Positions 1 to 8,006 of a stretch of 64,000 bases of DNA are shown here, one piece after another. The stretch lies in assembly GCF_008180445.1 (NCBI RefSeq), contig NZ_VTER01000008.1, forward strand, positions 62,001 through 126,000, written 5' to 3'. The position numbers and the translations under genes were made by a program. Every line of letters begins with the position of its first letter. Within the stretch, counting starts at the first letter, position 1. The notes under the pieces are model-generated. The model searched no databases. It had not been told where the DNA came from and worked only from the letters and a program-made list of their open reading frames with translations. Origin of the DNA: Bacillus_AB infantis_B (GTDB taxonomy: Bacteria > Bacillota > Bacilli > Bacillales > Cytobacillaceae).

Positions 1-1
1 C

Positions 2-433
2 CATCATTTAATGAGCACACTGCAGAGGGAAGGCAGGGTGAAGAGAACCTATGAAGCCTTTGCAGAAGGAAAGCTATTCCCGGAAGAAGGTTCCATAGAG
101 GCACCGATTGCCCGCAAAAAGGACAGCATCATTGAAAGGGAAGTCAACTTCCTTGAAGGGCAGTATGCCTGCACTCATTACAAAGTGAAAGGAACCGGAG
201 AGTTCACTTATGTGGAGCTGGTGCTTGAAACAGGGAGGACCCACCAGATCCGGGTCCATCTTTCCCATCTCGGCCATCCCCTGCTTGGAGACGGGCTGTA
301 TGGAGGGAATAAAAATCAAATTGGCCGGCAGGCCCTTCATTGCCGGGAGCTCCGTTTTTTTCATCCGTTCCTGGACAGGCAGCTTTGCTTCTCAGCCGGG
401 CTGCCTGATGATATGAATGCACTGCTGGAATAG
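2..433 (+). CDS. yjbO: RluA-family pseudouridine synthase, C-terminal part (cut by window start)
   Basis: The reading frame is open to the left edge (His-His-Leu precede the first ATG at 11), so only about 143 C-terminal residues are present and the true start lies outside the window. The segment GRTHQIRVHLSHLGHPLLGD is the conserved C-terminal motif of RluA-type RNA pseudouridine synthases, which isomerise uridines in rRNA or tRNA. The catalytic Asp motif (HRLD) would lie upstream and cannot be checked. It sits next to prpE, as yjbO does in B. subtilis. Which RNA site it modifies cannot be told from this fragment. Confidence 0.93.
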   Translation, partial: HHLMSTLQREGRVKRTYEAFAEGKLFPEEGSIEAPIARKKDSIIEREVNFLEGQYACTHYKVKGTGEFTYVELVLETGRTHQIRVHLSHLGHPLLGDGLYGGNKNQIGRQALHCRELRFFHPFLDRQLCFSAGLPDDMNALLE

Positions 434-435
434 AA

Positions 436-466
436 GACAGCCGCCTTTTTAGGCGGCCATTTTACT
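436..466. terminator. Bidirectional terminator between yjbO and prpE
   Basis: GCCGCC / GGCGGC stem around a T-rich loop, followed by CATTTTA on the plus strand. It lies between two convergent genes and could serve both. Confidence 0.7.
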
Positions 467-480
467 ATAGCAGCAGATGT

Positions 481-1221
481 TTAATGGATGTCCCGGAACT
501 TTTCTGCATTGAAAGGCATGGAGGAGCCGACAGAAACCAATTCCATTTCCGGGTATCTCAAGGCTGTAAGCTTGTTGCCAAAAACGGCACCTGTATCAAT
601 ATTAAAGGTAGAATTGACGGTTCTCGGTTCCTTCACCGGCGTGTGTCCATACACAATGACCCTCTCTCCTTTATACTCCTTTGCCCAGTCCCTTCTTTCA
701 GGAGTGCCATCTGCATTGTTCTTCCCGGTAATGTCTCCGTATAGTACAAATGTTTTCACCTTTGCATTATTTTTCCCGATATATTCTTCTTTGATCCCCG
801 CATGGGCGATGACGAGCTTTCCCCCGTCAAGTACCTGATAGAGGGGAGCCTTTTCATACAGCTCCATAAATTTCCTTCTTGTTTCTTTTTTTTCCTTATG
901 GGGAAGGGCCTCATATTCAGCAGCAGTGGTTTCAAGGCCGTGGGTAATCTGGACTTTGTTGCCCAGGAAAAAGCGGTATAGCTTATTGCAATGGTTGCCC
1001 GGTGAATAATAGGCTTCCTGCCGCCTGGCTGCAAGCTCCCAGACAATCTCAACCGTTTTCAGCGACGCGGGGCCCCGGTCAGTCAGGTCACCGACAAAAG
1101 CAAGCTTTCTCCCATCAGGATGGATGGGGATGCCGGTTTCCCAGGAATAGCCCATCTTCATAGTGAGTGTTTTGAATTCAGCAAAGCATCCATGTATATC
1201 CCCAATGATATCAATTTTCAT
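481..1221 (-). CDS. prpE: Bis(5'-nucleosyl)-tetraphosphatase / protein phosphatase PrpE
   Basis: A 246-residue metallophosphatase. The N-terminus shows the PPP-family metal motifs in order: GDIHG, GDLTDRG and GNHC, followed by the later HAG and YGHTP motifs that complete the active site. Length matches B. subtilis PrpE (about 244 aa), which hydrolyses Ap4A and dephosphorylates phosphotyrosine and has been linked to spore germination. The frame stays open further upstream, but the ATG at 1221 is preceded by AGCGGAGGAGGAACAG and begins MKIDIIGDIHG, so I chose it. It is transcribed divergently from mgtE and convergently with the pseudouridine synthase. The GNHC (rather than GNHE) variant is as I recall it for PrpE. 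Confidence 0.93.
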   Translation of the reverse strand: MKIDIIGDIHGCFAEFKTLTMKMGYSWETGIPIHPDGRKLAFVGDLTDRGPASLKTVEIVWELAARRQEAYYSPGNHCNKLYRFFLGNKVQITHGLETTAAEYEALPHKEKKETRRKFMELYEKAPLYQVLDGGKLVIAHAGIKEEYIGKNNAKVKTFVLYGDITGKNNADGTPERRDWAKEYKGERVIVYGHTPVKEPRTVNSTFNIDTGAVFGNKLTALRYPEMELVSVGSSMPFNAEKFRDIH

Positions 1222-1326
1222 TCTGTTCCTCCTCCGCTTATCATTCAAGCAGGTCTCACTCAGTATATTTGAAATCCTCAAAATATTCCTGTGGGAAGAT
1301 TTTAATGACGACAAAAAAACAAACAT

Positions 1327-1356
1327 TTGCTAGTATAGTAAAGACTGTTTTAGTAT
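1327..1356 (+). promoter_or_regulatory. Possible SigA promoter of mgtE
   Basis: TTGCTA, an 18-bp spacer and TAGTAT lie about 20 bp before the mgtE ribosome binding site. Both boxes are imperfect. I see no room here for an M-box magnesium riboswitch. Confidence 0.4.
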
Positions 1357-1377
1357 ACCCGGAAGGAGGGGTAAATC

Positions 1378-2751
1378 ATGCCCGATATGCAAGAAAGGCC
1401 CTCGGAGCAATATAACCGCGAGCTGCTGCTCCAGTCTTTACAAAATGAAGATTTAGATGTTTTCAGGGAGGAGTTCCTTGATCTGCACCCTTATGATCAA
1501 GCTTCATTTTTTAAGGAGCTGGAGGAAGAAGCCCGTTCAGTCATCTATCAATTCCTGTCCCCGGAAGAAATGGCAGATCTTTTTGAAAATCTGGAAGTGG
1601 ATGAGGAAGAGTACAAAGATGTACTGGCTGAAATGAATCCAAGCTATGCAGCAGATATGCTGTCAAATATGTATGCCGATGATGCGGTCGATGTCCTGAA
1701 TGAATTGGACAAAGACCAGGCTGCAAGCTATCTGACCATAATGGACAGTGATGCGGCACAGGAAATCAAAGACCTGCTGCATTATGAAGAATATACGGCA
1801 GGAAGCATCATGACGACCGAATTCATTTCGATCTCCGCCAATCAGACGGTCCGTTCAGCTATGTATATCCTGAAAAATGAAGCCCCCCGGGCCGAAACAA
1901 TCTATTATGTATACGTAGTGGATGAAGACAAAAAGCTGGCAGGGGTCATTTCCCTCCGTGATCTGATTGTGAACGATGATGACACGATGATCGCGGAAAT
2001 CACCAATGACCGGGTCGTCTCAGTGTCGGTGGGCGAAGATCAGGAGGATGTTGCCCGAAAAATTAAGGATTATAATTTCCTGGCATTGCCGGTAGTGGAT
2101 TTTCAGAATCATTTATTGGGAATCATAACAGTTGATGATGTTATGGATGTCATGGAAGAAGAGGCATCAGACGATTATTCCAAGCTAGCAGCGGTTTCTG
2201 ATATGGATACTCTTGATCGAAGTCCATTTGCTGCTGCCAGAAAGAGGCTGCCATGGCTTATTATCCTGCTGTTTCTGGGGATGATGACTGCCAGTCTGAT
2301 TGGACGGTTTGAAGAAACGCTGAGCAAGGTGTCCATACTGGCTGTGTTCATACCGCTTATCGCCGGCATGGCTGGAAATACAGGCACACAGGCACTTGCA
2401 GTCGCTGTACGCGGGATCGCAACAGGCGATCTTGAAAGGGAGAACAAATCGAAGCTTATTTTCAGGGAAGCCGGGACAGGGGTCATTACAGGGACGATCT
2501 GCGGGGTATTGGTCAGTCTAGCTGTATGGCTCTGGCATGGCGATATCTATCTTGGCCTGCTTGTCGGCATTTCCATTTTCTCTACATTGATTGTTGCAAC
2601 ACTCGCAGGGGCGCTCGTTCCGTTGATCATGCACCGCATGAAGATCGACCCGGCAGTTGCTTCAGGACCTTTTATTACGACAATAAATGATATTATCAGT
2701 ATTTTAATTTATTTTGGGATGGCCACATTGTTCATGAGCTATCTGATTTAA
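1378..2751 (+). CDS. mgtE: Magnesium transporter MgtE
   Basis: 457 residues with the full MgtE layout: an acidic helical N domain (about residues 25-130), two CBS domains (about 135-260) that sense cytosolic Mg2+, and a membrane domain of about five helices (about 285-457) with the conserved segment AGNTGTQALAVAVRG. It imports Mg2+ through a homodimeric channel gated by Mg2+ bound to the N and CBS domains. The start has a clear GGAAGGAGGGG site. The downstream antiporter begins 18 bp after the stop with its own GGAGGAGG site, so the two are probably cotranscribed. Confidence 0.96.
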   Translation: MPDMQERPSEQYNRELLLQSLQNEDLDVFREEFLDLHPYDQASFFKELEEEARSVIYQFLSPEEMADLFENLEVDEEEYKDVLAEMNPSYAADMLSNMYADDAVDVLNELDKDQAASYLTIMDSDAAQEIKDLLHYEEYTAGSIMTTEFISISANQTVRSAMYILKNEAPRAETIYYVYVVDEDKKLAGVISLRDLIVNDDDTMIAEITNDRVVSVSVGEDQEDVARKIKDYNFLALPVVDFQNHLLGIITVDDVMDVMEEEASDDYSKLAAVSDMDTLDRSPFAAARKRLPWLIILLFLGMMTASLIGRFEETLSKVSILAVFIPLIAGMAGNTGTQALAVAVRGIATGDLERENKSKLIFREAGTGVITGTICGVLVSLAVWLWHGDIYLGLLVGISIFSTLIVATLAGALVPLIMHRMKIDPAVASGPFITTINDIISILIYFGMATLFMSYLI

Positions 2752-2769
2752 ATCGGAGGAGGAATAGAT

Positions 2770-4629
2770 ATGGAGCATGGAGCATCTGTTGCTTCTCTTG
2801 TTATAGTCATTCTTGCAGCGTTTATCACACCCATTGTGCTGCATCGATTGAAATTAAACTTTATCCCTGTCGTCGTGGCGGAAATCATTGTCGGCCTCAT
2901 CATAGGAAAGAGCGGGTTTGACCTGGTACATGAAGACATGTGGCTGGAAACCCTCTCGACCCTCGGCTTTATTTTCCTGATGTTTTTAAGCGGGCTTGAA
3001 ATTGACTTTTCAGCTTTTAAAAAGAGCAAGAAAAAAGCAGTCCTGCCAAATGGAAAGCCTGAGCCAAACACTTTTTTTGTAGCGTCCATTGTGTTTGTCG
3101 GGATTTTCGCCGTATCTCTGCTGCTTTCCTATTTGTTTGTCCTGGCAGGATTCATTGATAATGCCTTCCTGATGACCCTGATCATTTCGACCATATCCCT
3201 TGGTGTGGTAGTGCCTACATTGAAAGAAGCCCATCTGATGAAAACGGGGATCGGACAGATCATCCTGCTGATAGCGGTCATTGCCGACTTGGCGACAATG
3301 ATCCTCCTGGCTGTCTTTGTGTCGCTTAATGATGGCGGTGAAGGCAATACCTGGCTTCTGCTCGTATTATTCGGAGCCGGCATCATCCTGTTTTTTGTCG
3401 GAAAGAAATTCCAGAAACGCAATTTCATTGAAGCAATGTCAACCGGTACAGTCCAAATTGGCACCAGGGCAGTATTCACACTCATTCTGCTCCTGGTTGG
3501 CCTTTCGGAAACGGTTGGGGCGGAGAATATCCTGGGTGCATTCCTGGCAGGTGTGCTTGTGTCCCTGCTTGCACCAAATCAGGAAATGATCCATAAACTG
3601 GATTCATTCGGCTATGGCTTCCTGATACCTATATTCTTTGTAATGGTCGGTGTTGACCTTAATGTGTGGACGTTATTCAGCGATCAGAAGATGCTTATGC
3701 TTATTCCGCTTCTGCTGATTGCCCTGCTTGCTTCCAAGCTTGTCCCTGTTCTTATTCTCAAGAAATGGTATGACGCAAAAACCGTGATAGCATCAGGGTT
3801 CCTGCTGACATCCACGCTGTCTCTTGTCATTGCGGCAGCAACCATCGGGGAAAGGATGGAGATCATCACAGCAGAGATGAGCGGAACGCTGATCCTGGTT
3901 GCAATCATTACCTGTGTGCTGACTCCCATTGTCTTCAAAAAGCTTTTCCCGAAAGAAGCTGCAGAGGAAAAAATGCTCAAGGTCGCCTTTATCGGCGCCA
4001 ACCAGCTTACACTTCCGGTTTACAGTGAACTGAAATCCTCGCTGTATGAACCAATGCTGTACCATAAAAAGCAAGAGAAGTCTGATAAGCAGATTGCCGA
4101 TTCCCTTTTCGAGATAGAAGAGGTTGATGATTTCACAGTGGAAGTCCTAGAGGGTACAGATGTTTTTAATTCGGATATTGTTGTGATTTCTACAGGTGAT
4201 GAAGAAGCTAATGCCACATTATCCGTCGCTTTCAAGGAACGGGGAGTAGAGCGGGTCATCTGCCGCATCGAAAGCCCTGACCTGGAAGAATCTCTTCGTG
4301 AGCAGGAAGTGGAAGTCTTCTCAGTGCTTTTATCGACAAAGGCGCTTTTGCGGGCTCTAATCGAATCTCCTAGCGTGATGAATATCCTGACCAATCAGGA
4401 AACATCCCTGTATGAGATCAAGCTGCTGAACAGCCAGTTTGACGGCATGACCTTAAGGAGATTTCCATTTACCGGGGATGTTATCTTTGTCCGCATTTTC
4501 CGCGGAATGGATTCGATTGTCCCGCATGGGGATACTGAGCTTCAAATGAATGACAGGCTGATCGTTACAGGTTCTAAAGAGTATGTGGATGAATTGAAGC
4601 GTGAGCTTGAGTTCTGCGAATGGTGTTAA
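2770..4629 (+). CDS. yjbQ: CPA2-family monovalent cation/proton antiporter with RCK domain
   Basis: 619 residues. The first ~390 hold about 12 hydrophobic segments of the Na+/H+ exchanger fold, with FLMFLSGLEID and VGVDLN typical of the KefB/CPA2 group. The last ~220 residues form a cytosolic TrkA-N/TrkA-C (RCK) module, read from KVAFIGANQLTLP. The glycine-rich nucleotide loop there is degenerate (GANQL instead of GxGxxG), so ligand control may differ from KefC. Position next to prpE matches B. subtilis yjbQ. Substrate (Na+ or K+) cannot be told from sequence. It ends at a strong terminator. Confidence 0.9.
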   Translation: MEHGASVASLVIVILAAFITPIVLHRLKLNFIPVVVAEIIVGLIIGKSGFDLVHEDMWLETLSTLGFIFLMFLSGLEIDFSAFKKSKKKAVLPNGKPEPNTFFVASIVFVGIFAVSLLLSYLFVLAGFIDNAFLMTLIISTISLGVVVPTLKEAHLMKTGIGQIILLIAVIADLATMILLAVFVSLNDGGEGNTWLLLVLFGAGIILFFVGKKFQKRNFIEAMSTGTVQIGTRAVFTLILLLVGLSETVGAENILGAFLAGVLVSLLAPNQEMIHKLDSFGYGFLIPIFFVMVGVDLNVWTLFSDQKMLMLIPLLLIALLASKLVPVLILKKWYDAKTVIASGFLLTSTLSLVIAAATIGERMEIITAEMSGTLILVAIITCVLTPIVFKKLFPKEAAEEKMLKVAFIGANQLTLPVYSELKSSLYEPMLYHKKQEKSDKQIADSLFEIEEVDDFTVEVLEGTDVFNSDIVVISTGDEEANATLSVAFKERGVERVICRIESPDLEESLREQEVEVFSVLLSTKALLRALIESPSVMNILTNQETSLYEIKLLNSQFDGMTLRRFPFTGDVIFVRIFRGMDSIVPHGDTELQMNDRLIVTGSKEYVDELKRELEFCEWC

Positions 4630-4640
4630 TCAGCATCATA

Positions 4641-4680
4641 GAAAGCCGGCCGTTTAAGATGGCCGGCTTTCTTATATTCT
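4641..4680 (+). terminator. Terminator after yjbQ
   Basis: An 11-bp stem (GAAAGCCGGCC / GGCCGGCTTTC) with a 9-nt loop runs into TTATATTCTTT. It separates the mgtE-yjbQ unit from fabI. Confidence 0.85.
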
Positions 4681-4718
4681 TTAACAGCACTTTCCTTTTA
4701 GCTGATTATGTAGTAATA

Positions 4719-4735
4719 TTAGTACTAGGTACTAA
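4719..4735. promoter_or_regulatory. FapR operator upstream of fabI
   Basis: TTAGTACTAGGTACTAA is a perfect 7-3-7 inverted repeat lying 30 bp before the fabI start. It matches the FapR box known upstream of Bacillus fatty-acid synthesis genes. FapR represses these genes and is released by malonyl-CoA. The regulatory role is inferred from the match. Confidence 0.88.
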
Positions 4736-4765
4736 TAACATGTATTAATATAGGAGGCACCGACT

Positions 4766-5539
4766 ATGACTCTGTCTTTAGCAGGAAAAACATATGTTGT
4801 AATGGGAGTGGCCAATAAACGCAGCATAGCATGGGGAATTGCCCGTTCGTTGCATGAAGCAGGAGCGCGCCTGATTTTTACATATGCAGGAGAACGCCTT
4901 GAAAAGAGCGTGAAAGAGCTGGCAGGCTCACTGGAAAATGCAGATAGCCTTGTCATCCCGTGTGATGTGACCAATGATGAAGAAGTAGCCAAATGCTTTG
5001 CAGAAATTAAAGCCCAGGCAGGAACCATCCATGGCGTCGCCCATTGCATCGCCTTTGCCAATAAAGAGGAGCTGCAGGGGGATTTCATGAACACGACCAG
5101 GGACGGATTTCTGCTTGCCCATAATATCAGCTCTTATTCTTTGACAGCAGTGGCAAAGGAAGCAAAAGAATTGATGACCGATGGAGGAAGCATTGTCACT
5201 TTGACCTATCTGGGCGGAGAGCGTGTTATGCAGAATTATAACGTAATGGGAGTTGCCAAGGCGTCTCTGGATGCAAGTGTCAGATACCTCGCTTCAGATC
5301 TTGGAAAAGCCGGTATCCGTGTCAATTCTATCTCTGCCGGCCCGATCCGTACCTTGTCTGCAAAAGGTGTCAGTGACTTCAATTCCATTTTGAGGGAAAT
5401 TGAAGAAAAGGCACCTCTGCGCCGCACCACAACTCAGGAAGAAGTCGGAGATACTGCGGTGTTCTTATTCAGCGATATGTCCAGAGGGATCACTGGGGAA
5501 AACATCCATGTTGACTCCGGATTCCATATCATGGGCTAA
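4766..5539 (+). CDS. fabI: Enoyl-[acyl-carrier-protein] reductase (NADH) FabI
   Basis: 257 residues, an SDR-fold reductase for the last step of each fatty-acid elongation cycle. The cofactor segment VMGVANKRSIAWGIA and the active-site Tyr-x6-Lys (YNVMGVAK) are characteristic of FabI rather than FabL or FabK. The start at 4766 follows TAGGAGGCACCGACT. It is monocistronic, with a terminator after the stop and a perfect FapR box in front, so FapR/malonyl-CoA control is expected. This is the target class of triclosan-like inhibitors. Confidence 0.96.
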   Translation: MTLSLAGKTYVVMGVANKRSIAWGIARSLHEAGARLIFTYAGERLEKSVKELAGSLENADSLVIPCDVTNDEEVAKCFAEIKAQAGTIHGVAHCIAFANKEELQGDFMNTTRDGFLLAHNISSYSLTAVAKEAKELMTDGGSIVTLTYLGGERVMQNYNVMGVAKASLDASVRYLASDLGKAGIRVNSISAGPIRTLSAKGVSDFNSILREIEEKAPLRRTTTQEEVGDTAVFLFSDMSRGITGENIHVDSGFHIMG

Positions 5540-5546
5540 AAAAATC

Positions 5547-5575
5547 GGCAGGCCAGTCATGGCCTGCCTTTTCAA
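5547..5575 (+). terminator. Terminator after fabI
   Basis: GGCAGGCC / GGCCTGCC stem with a 6-nt loop, followed by TTTTCAAT. Confidence 0.8.
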
Positions 5576-5763
5576 TATGTAAATGGGGGGTAAAACCTGA
5601 AGCGCGGGGTGCAATCCCGCACTAAGGTTCCTTATATTCCAACAATAGCACATGATTGTGAATCATATATTCCCCCCGTGTTAATCCTTTGTAAAGCTGC
5701 CCATCTGATGATTTTATTTCTCTGACGCGATATCTGCGAGTCTAAGATACTTGGTCGCCCTGT

Positions 5764-5792
5764 AAACGAATTTGCCCATTTTGCATACATAT
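5764..5792 (+). promoter_or_regulatory. Possible SigK-type promoter of cotO
   Basis: AC, a 16-nt gap and CATACATAT resemble the mother-cell SigK pattern (mACm, 16-17 nt, CATAnnnTA), with a mismatch in the final TA. It lies 31 bp before the chosen cotO start. Confidence 0.4.
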
Positions 5793-5823
5793 ATGATGGA
5801 GAAACAATGCGGAGGTGCACAGG

Positions 5824-6381
5824 GTGGAGAAAAAAACAAAAGAACCTATGCTTTATATTCATCAGCCAAGTTTTAAAATGCCCGATATTAAAATGCAGGA
5901 GGTCTATTCAGCAAAAAATGCTAAAAAGCAGGAAAAGCTTCCGGCGGATCGTCAGACAGCTGATAACAGCAAAAAAAGTAAGCCTTCCGGACAGAGGGAA
6001 GAATCTATTTTCGGTCCTGCCGGTCCGGAGCTTGTATCAGCAGAGAGAAAAGAGGTTGTACAGTCGGCAATCAGTGATTACCAGGATGCTCATCTTGAAA
6101 AGAAGGAAGAAGAATCACGGAAACAGGGGTTCTTTTCTTTTCAAAGAGTAAAACCCTTCAAAGAAATGAATGTGGAAGAAAGGCTGGAGTATCTGGTTAA
6201 TTTTCCTAAGCAGCTGCCGCCCGTTCCCTGCCTGATTTTCACGGAAGAAAAGACTTTCAGGGGTATAGTGCAGAGTATGCCTTCTGAACATGAGGTAGAA
6301 ATAAAGCTCATGGATCAATCTTTAGAAACGATTTCTATAAAGTCTATAAAAGAAATCAGGATGATTGGCTTCACAAAGTAA
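5824..6381 (+). CDS. cotO: Spore coat protein CotO family
   Basis: 185 residues, hydrophilic and rich in Lys and Glu. The N-terminal motif EPMLYIHQPSF and the C-terminal block (about residues 110-185) with FPKQLPPVPCLIF fit the CotO family of spore coat morphogenetic proteins, which act late in outer coat/crust assembly with CotH-dependent proteins. The GTG at 5824 was chosen because GGAGGT ends 7 nt before it; the in-frame GTG at 5815 overlaps that site. Position between fabI and cotZ is the same as B. subtilis cotO (yjbX). The central part is low complexity, so homology rests mainly on the two ends and the context. Confidence 0.8.
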   Translation: MEKKTKEPMLYIHQPSFKMPDIKMQEVYSAKNAKKQEKLPADRQTADNSKKSKPSGQREESIFGPAGPELVSAERKEVVQSAISDYQDAHLEKKEEESRKQGFFSFQRVKPFKEMNVEERLEYLVNFPKQLPPVPCLIFTEEKTFRGIVQSMPSEHEVEIKLMDQSLETISIKSIKEIRMIGFTK

Positions 6382-6390
6382 TAAGAACGC

Positions 6391-6420
6391 AAAAAAGCCA
6401 GCCTTCGGGCTGGCTTTTTT
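6391..6420 (+). terminator. Terminator after cotO
   Basis: AAAAAAGCCAGCC / GGCTGGCTTTTTT stem closed by a TTCG tetraloop, symmetric enough to work on both strands. Confidence 0.9.
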
Positions 6421-6447
6421 AATAAATAGGAATCATTTGATTATGAT

Positions 6448-6481
6448 TTTCGGCTCTGGGCAAGCCGCCTCCGCATTTCAA
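6448..6481. repeat. Degenerate copy of the Bacillus interspersed repeat seen at 29.2 kb
   Basis: TCGGCTCTGGGCAAGCCGCC followed by TCCGCATTTC resembles the right end of the repeat at 29191-29223 (TCGGGGCTGGGCAAGCGCCA then TCCGCTTTTC). Only this end is recognisable. A short GCCGG/CCGGC hairpin follows at about 6500-6520. Confidence 0.5.
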
Positions 6482-6594
6482 TACAAAAACAAAGCGGTCC
6501 GCCGGTCAAAGCCGGCGAACGCCAAGTGTTTGACTTGCCTGACTTATGCAAAGAAGGTTCTAACTCAGATGGGCCATTCAGAATGGCCAAGGTG

Positions 6595-7092
6595 CTAGTC
6601 ACAGATGTCTAGGTTGACATCGGCGATGCACTGCACAGCACAGAAGCATTTCAGGTCGACTGTGATGCAGTCATTCGTCTTGACAAAGCGGTCTACCTGG
6701 CAGACCTTTTTGAGGTCGATGCAGCAGTCTTCAGTGAGATCTACTGTATCATAGCCATCATGTGTTCTTTTTTGCGGTTCAAGGACGCGGAGCACTGCGC
6801 AGCAGTTATCAAAAACATCTTCTACACGGAAGAAGATAGATACGCAAGAGCAGTCGCTGCCTCTGAAGAAAGCATGGAATGGTGAGCCGTCAGCTGTTTT
6901 CAGGACAAAAACGCGTGTATCGGCATTTTGCCTTTTAGACGGAGAGACCAGTGTCCCAAGCGGCTCCAGGAAACAATTCGTCGGGCACTCGCATACATCT
7001 TCGGCATTATCTTGAATATCTTTTATCGCACGAACCACTTCGCAGACACAGCTTTTTGAGCCATAAACATCGTCTTTTTTTCCACAACCCAT
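6595..7092 (-). CDS. cotZ: CotZ/ExsY-family cysteine-rich spore coat (crust) protein
   Basis: 165 residues with more than 15 cysteines, many as CxC or CC (SCVCE, CECPTNC, DCSC, CC, CFC). This is the CotY/CotZ/ExsY family, which self-assembles into a disulfide-cross-linked lattice forming the spore crust or exosporium base. The ATG at 7092 follows TAAAGGAGGAAAAGATA; the longer frame lacks a ribosome binding site. The gene lies in the cotO-cotZ neighbourhood known from B. subtilis, but faces cotO convergently. The two paralogues (CotY, CotZ/ExsY) cannot be separated by eye, so the symbol is the family name. Confidence 0.88.
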   Translation of the reverse strand: MGCGKKDDVYGSKSCVCEVVRAIKDIQDNAEDVCECPTNCFLEPLGTLVSPSKRQNADTRVFVLKTADGSPFHAFFRGSDCSCVSIFFRVEDVFDNCCAVLRVLEPQKRTHDGYDTVDLTEDCCIDLKKVCQVDRFVKTNDCITVDLKCFCAVQCIADVNLDICD

Positions 7093-7130
7093 TATCTTTT
7101 CCTCCTTTATTTCTTGTGATACTACACTAA

Positions 7131-7159
7131 TAACATATTGCCGGAAGGGCTTATGGGTT
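7131..7159 (-). promoter_or_regulatory. Possible SigK-type promoter of cotZ-like gene
   Basis: On the minus strand AACC, 16 nt and AATATGTTA, one mismatch from the SigK -10 CATAnnnTA, lie about 40 bp before the start codon. Confidence 0.4.
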
Positions 7160-7261
7160 ACGGACAAACGCCTTGTTTCTGAAAATTAGGCAGTTTTTTT
7201 TCTGATGTGCATAAAGTATAGTACTGTATTCGCTTTAGGAAAAAACTCAGAAGAGGGGTAC

Positions 7262-7600
7262 ATGATGTTCATATCACTATGGGAATTCACTGTGCTGGCC
7301 TTTGCCGCCTTCCGGCTGACAAGGCTGATTGTATTTGATTCGATTACCGAATTCTTCAGGCAGATTTTTTTGGAAGAGGTTGTGGAAAAAGGCGAAATGT
7401 ATTATGTGACGAGGCCGGGGGTGATCAGAGGCTTTATCGGCGAGCTTATCAGCTGCTATTGGTGCACAGGCGTATGGGCCTCTGCATTGCTTTACCTCTC
7501 CTATCTTTATTTCCCTATAGCAGCGGTCCCTGTCATCTTTATCCTTGCCATCGCCGGTGCTGCTGCTTTTATTGAATCGGTCATCCAGCGGCTTATCTGA
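7262..7600 (+). CDS. yjcA: DUF1360 sporulation membrane protein YjcA
   Basis: 112 residues with hydrophobic segments near residues 5-20, 60-75 and 82-105. The segment FAAFRLTRLIVFD and the cysteine motif SCYWCTGVWAS are typical of DUF1360. B. subtilis YjcA is a mother-cell sporulation protein of unknown role, encoded after the cotVWXYZ cluster, as here after cotZ. ATG 7262 (or the adjacent ATG 7265) follows GAAGAGGGG. CATAAAGTA at 7210-7218 fits a SigK or SigE -10, but I see no convincing -35. Confidence 0.85.
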   Translation: MMFISLWEFTVLAFAAFRLTRLIVFDSITEFFRQIFLEEVVEKGEMYYVTRPGVIRGFIGELISCYWCTGVWASALLYLSYLYFPIAAVPVIFILAIAGAAAFIESVIQRLI

Positions 7601-7694
7601 CATCTTTGGACTATGGCACTGTGCCGGCACAGGCGCTGGTTAGCATGCATAAACTGGCACTGTGCACTGAAATTTAAATAATGGAGGCATCCTT

Positions 7695-7799
7695 ATGTTA
7701 AATGCTGATAAACCTGTTCAGGGGACAGTGTCCCGGCCTGTCAAAAAGAAAAAAAAGAAGAAGGGCTGCAATTGCGGCAAAAAGAAGGGGAACAGCTGA
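7695..7799 (+). CDS. 34-residue lysine-rich, Cys-x-Cys small protein
   Basis: A short reading frame with TGGAGG 6 nt before the ATG and a clear terminator after it. The product starts MLNADKPVQGTVSRPV, continues with a run of seven lysines and ends GCNCGKKKGNS. The ribosome binding site, terminator and position among coat genes argue for a real gene. A basic tail with paired cysteines suggests a small coat or crust component cross-linked by disulfides or by transglutaminase (Tgl acts on lysine). I do not recognise a named family. Confidence 0.6.
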   Translation: MLNADKPVQGTVSRPVKKKKKKKGCNCGKKKGNS

Positions 7800-7828
7800 A
7801 TAAGAAGGCAAAAAGATGCCTATTCAGA

Positions 7829-7850
7829 AGCCGCATTAGCGGCTTTTTAA
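7829..7850 (+). terminator. Terminator after the 34-aa gene
   Basis: AGCCGC / GCGGCT stem with an ATTA loop followed by TTTTAATTT. A second small hairpin, AAAGTTG-TTTT-CAACTTT, follows at 7860-7877. Confidence 0.75.
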
Positions 7851-8006
7851 TTTGAAATGAAAGTTGTTTTCAACTTTGATTACTGTCCAGCCGTTTCCGT
7901 TTTTCTTATTTGTCATTTTTTACAAGATGGTTTTATTCATAAATTGCTGTTGATGCGAGGAAAATATAAGAGCGAATAAATCCATTTTACATAGGAAGGA
8001 TTGCAT

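Noticed and set aside
1222..1377. Possible M-box magnesium riboswitch before mgtE.
   Set aside because: The leader between the likely promoter and the start codon is only about 20-25 nt, far too short for an M-box.
5604..5620. Hairpin GCGGG-GTGCAAT-CCCGC between fabI and cotO, considered as a terminator or riboswitch.
   Set aside because: Only five base pairs, no T-run after it, and no conserved aptamer core that I can recognise.
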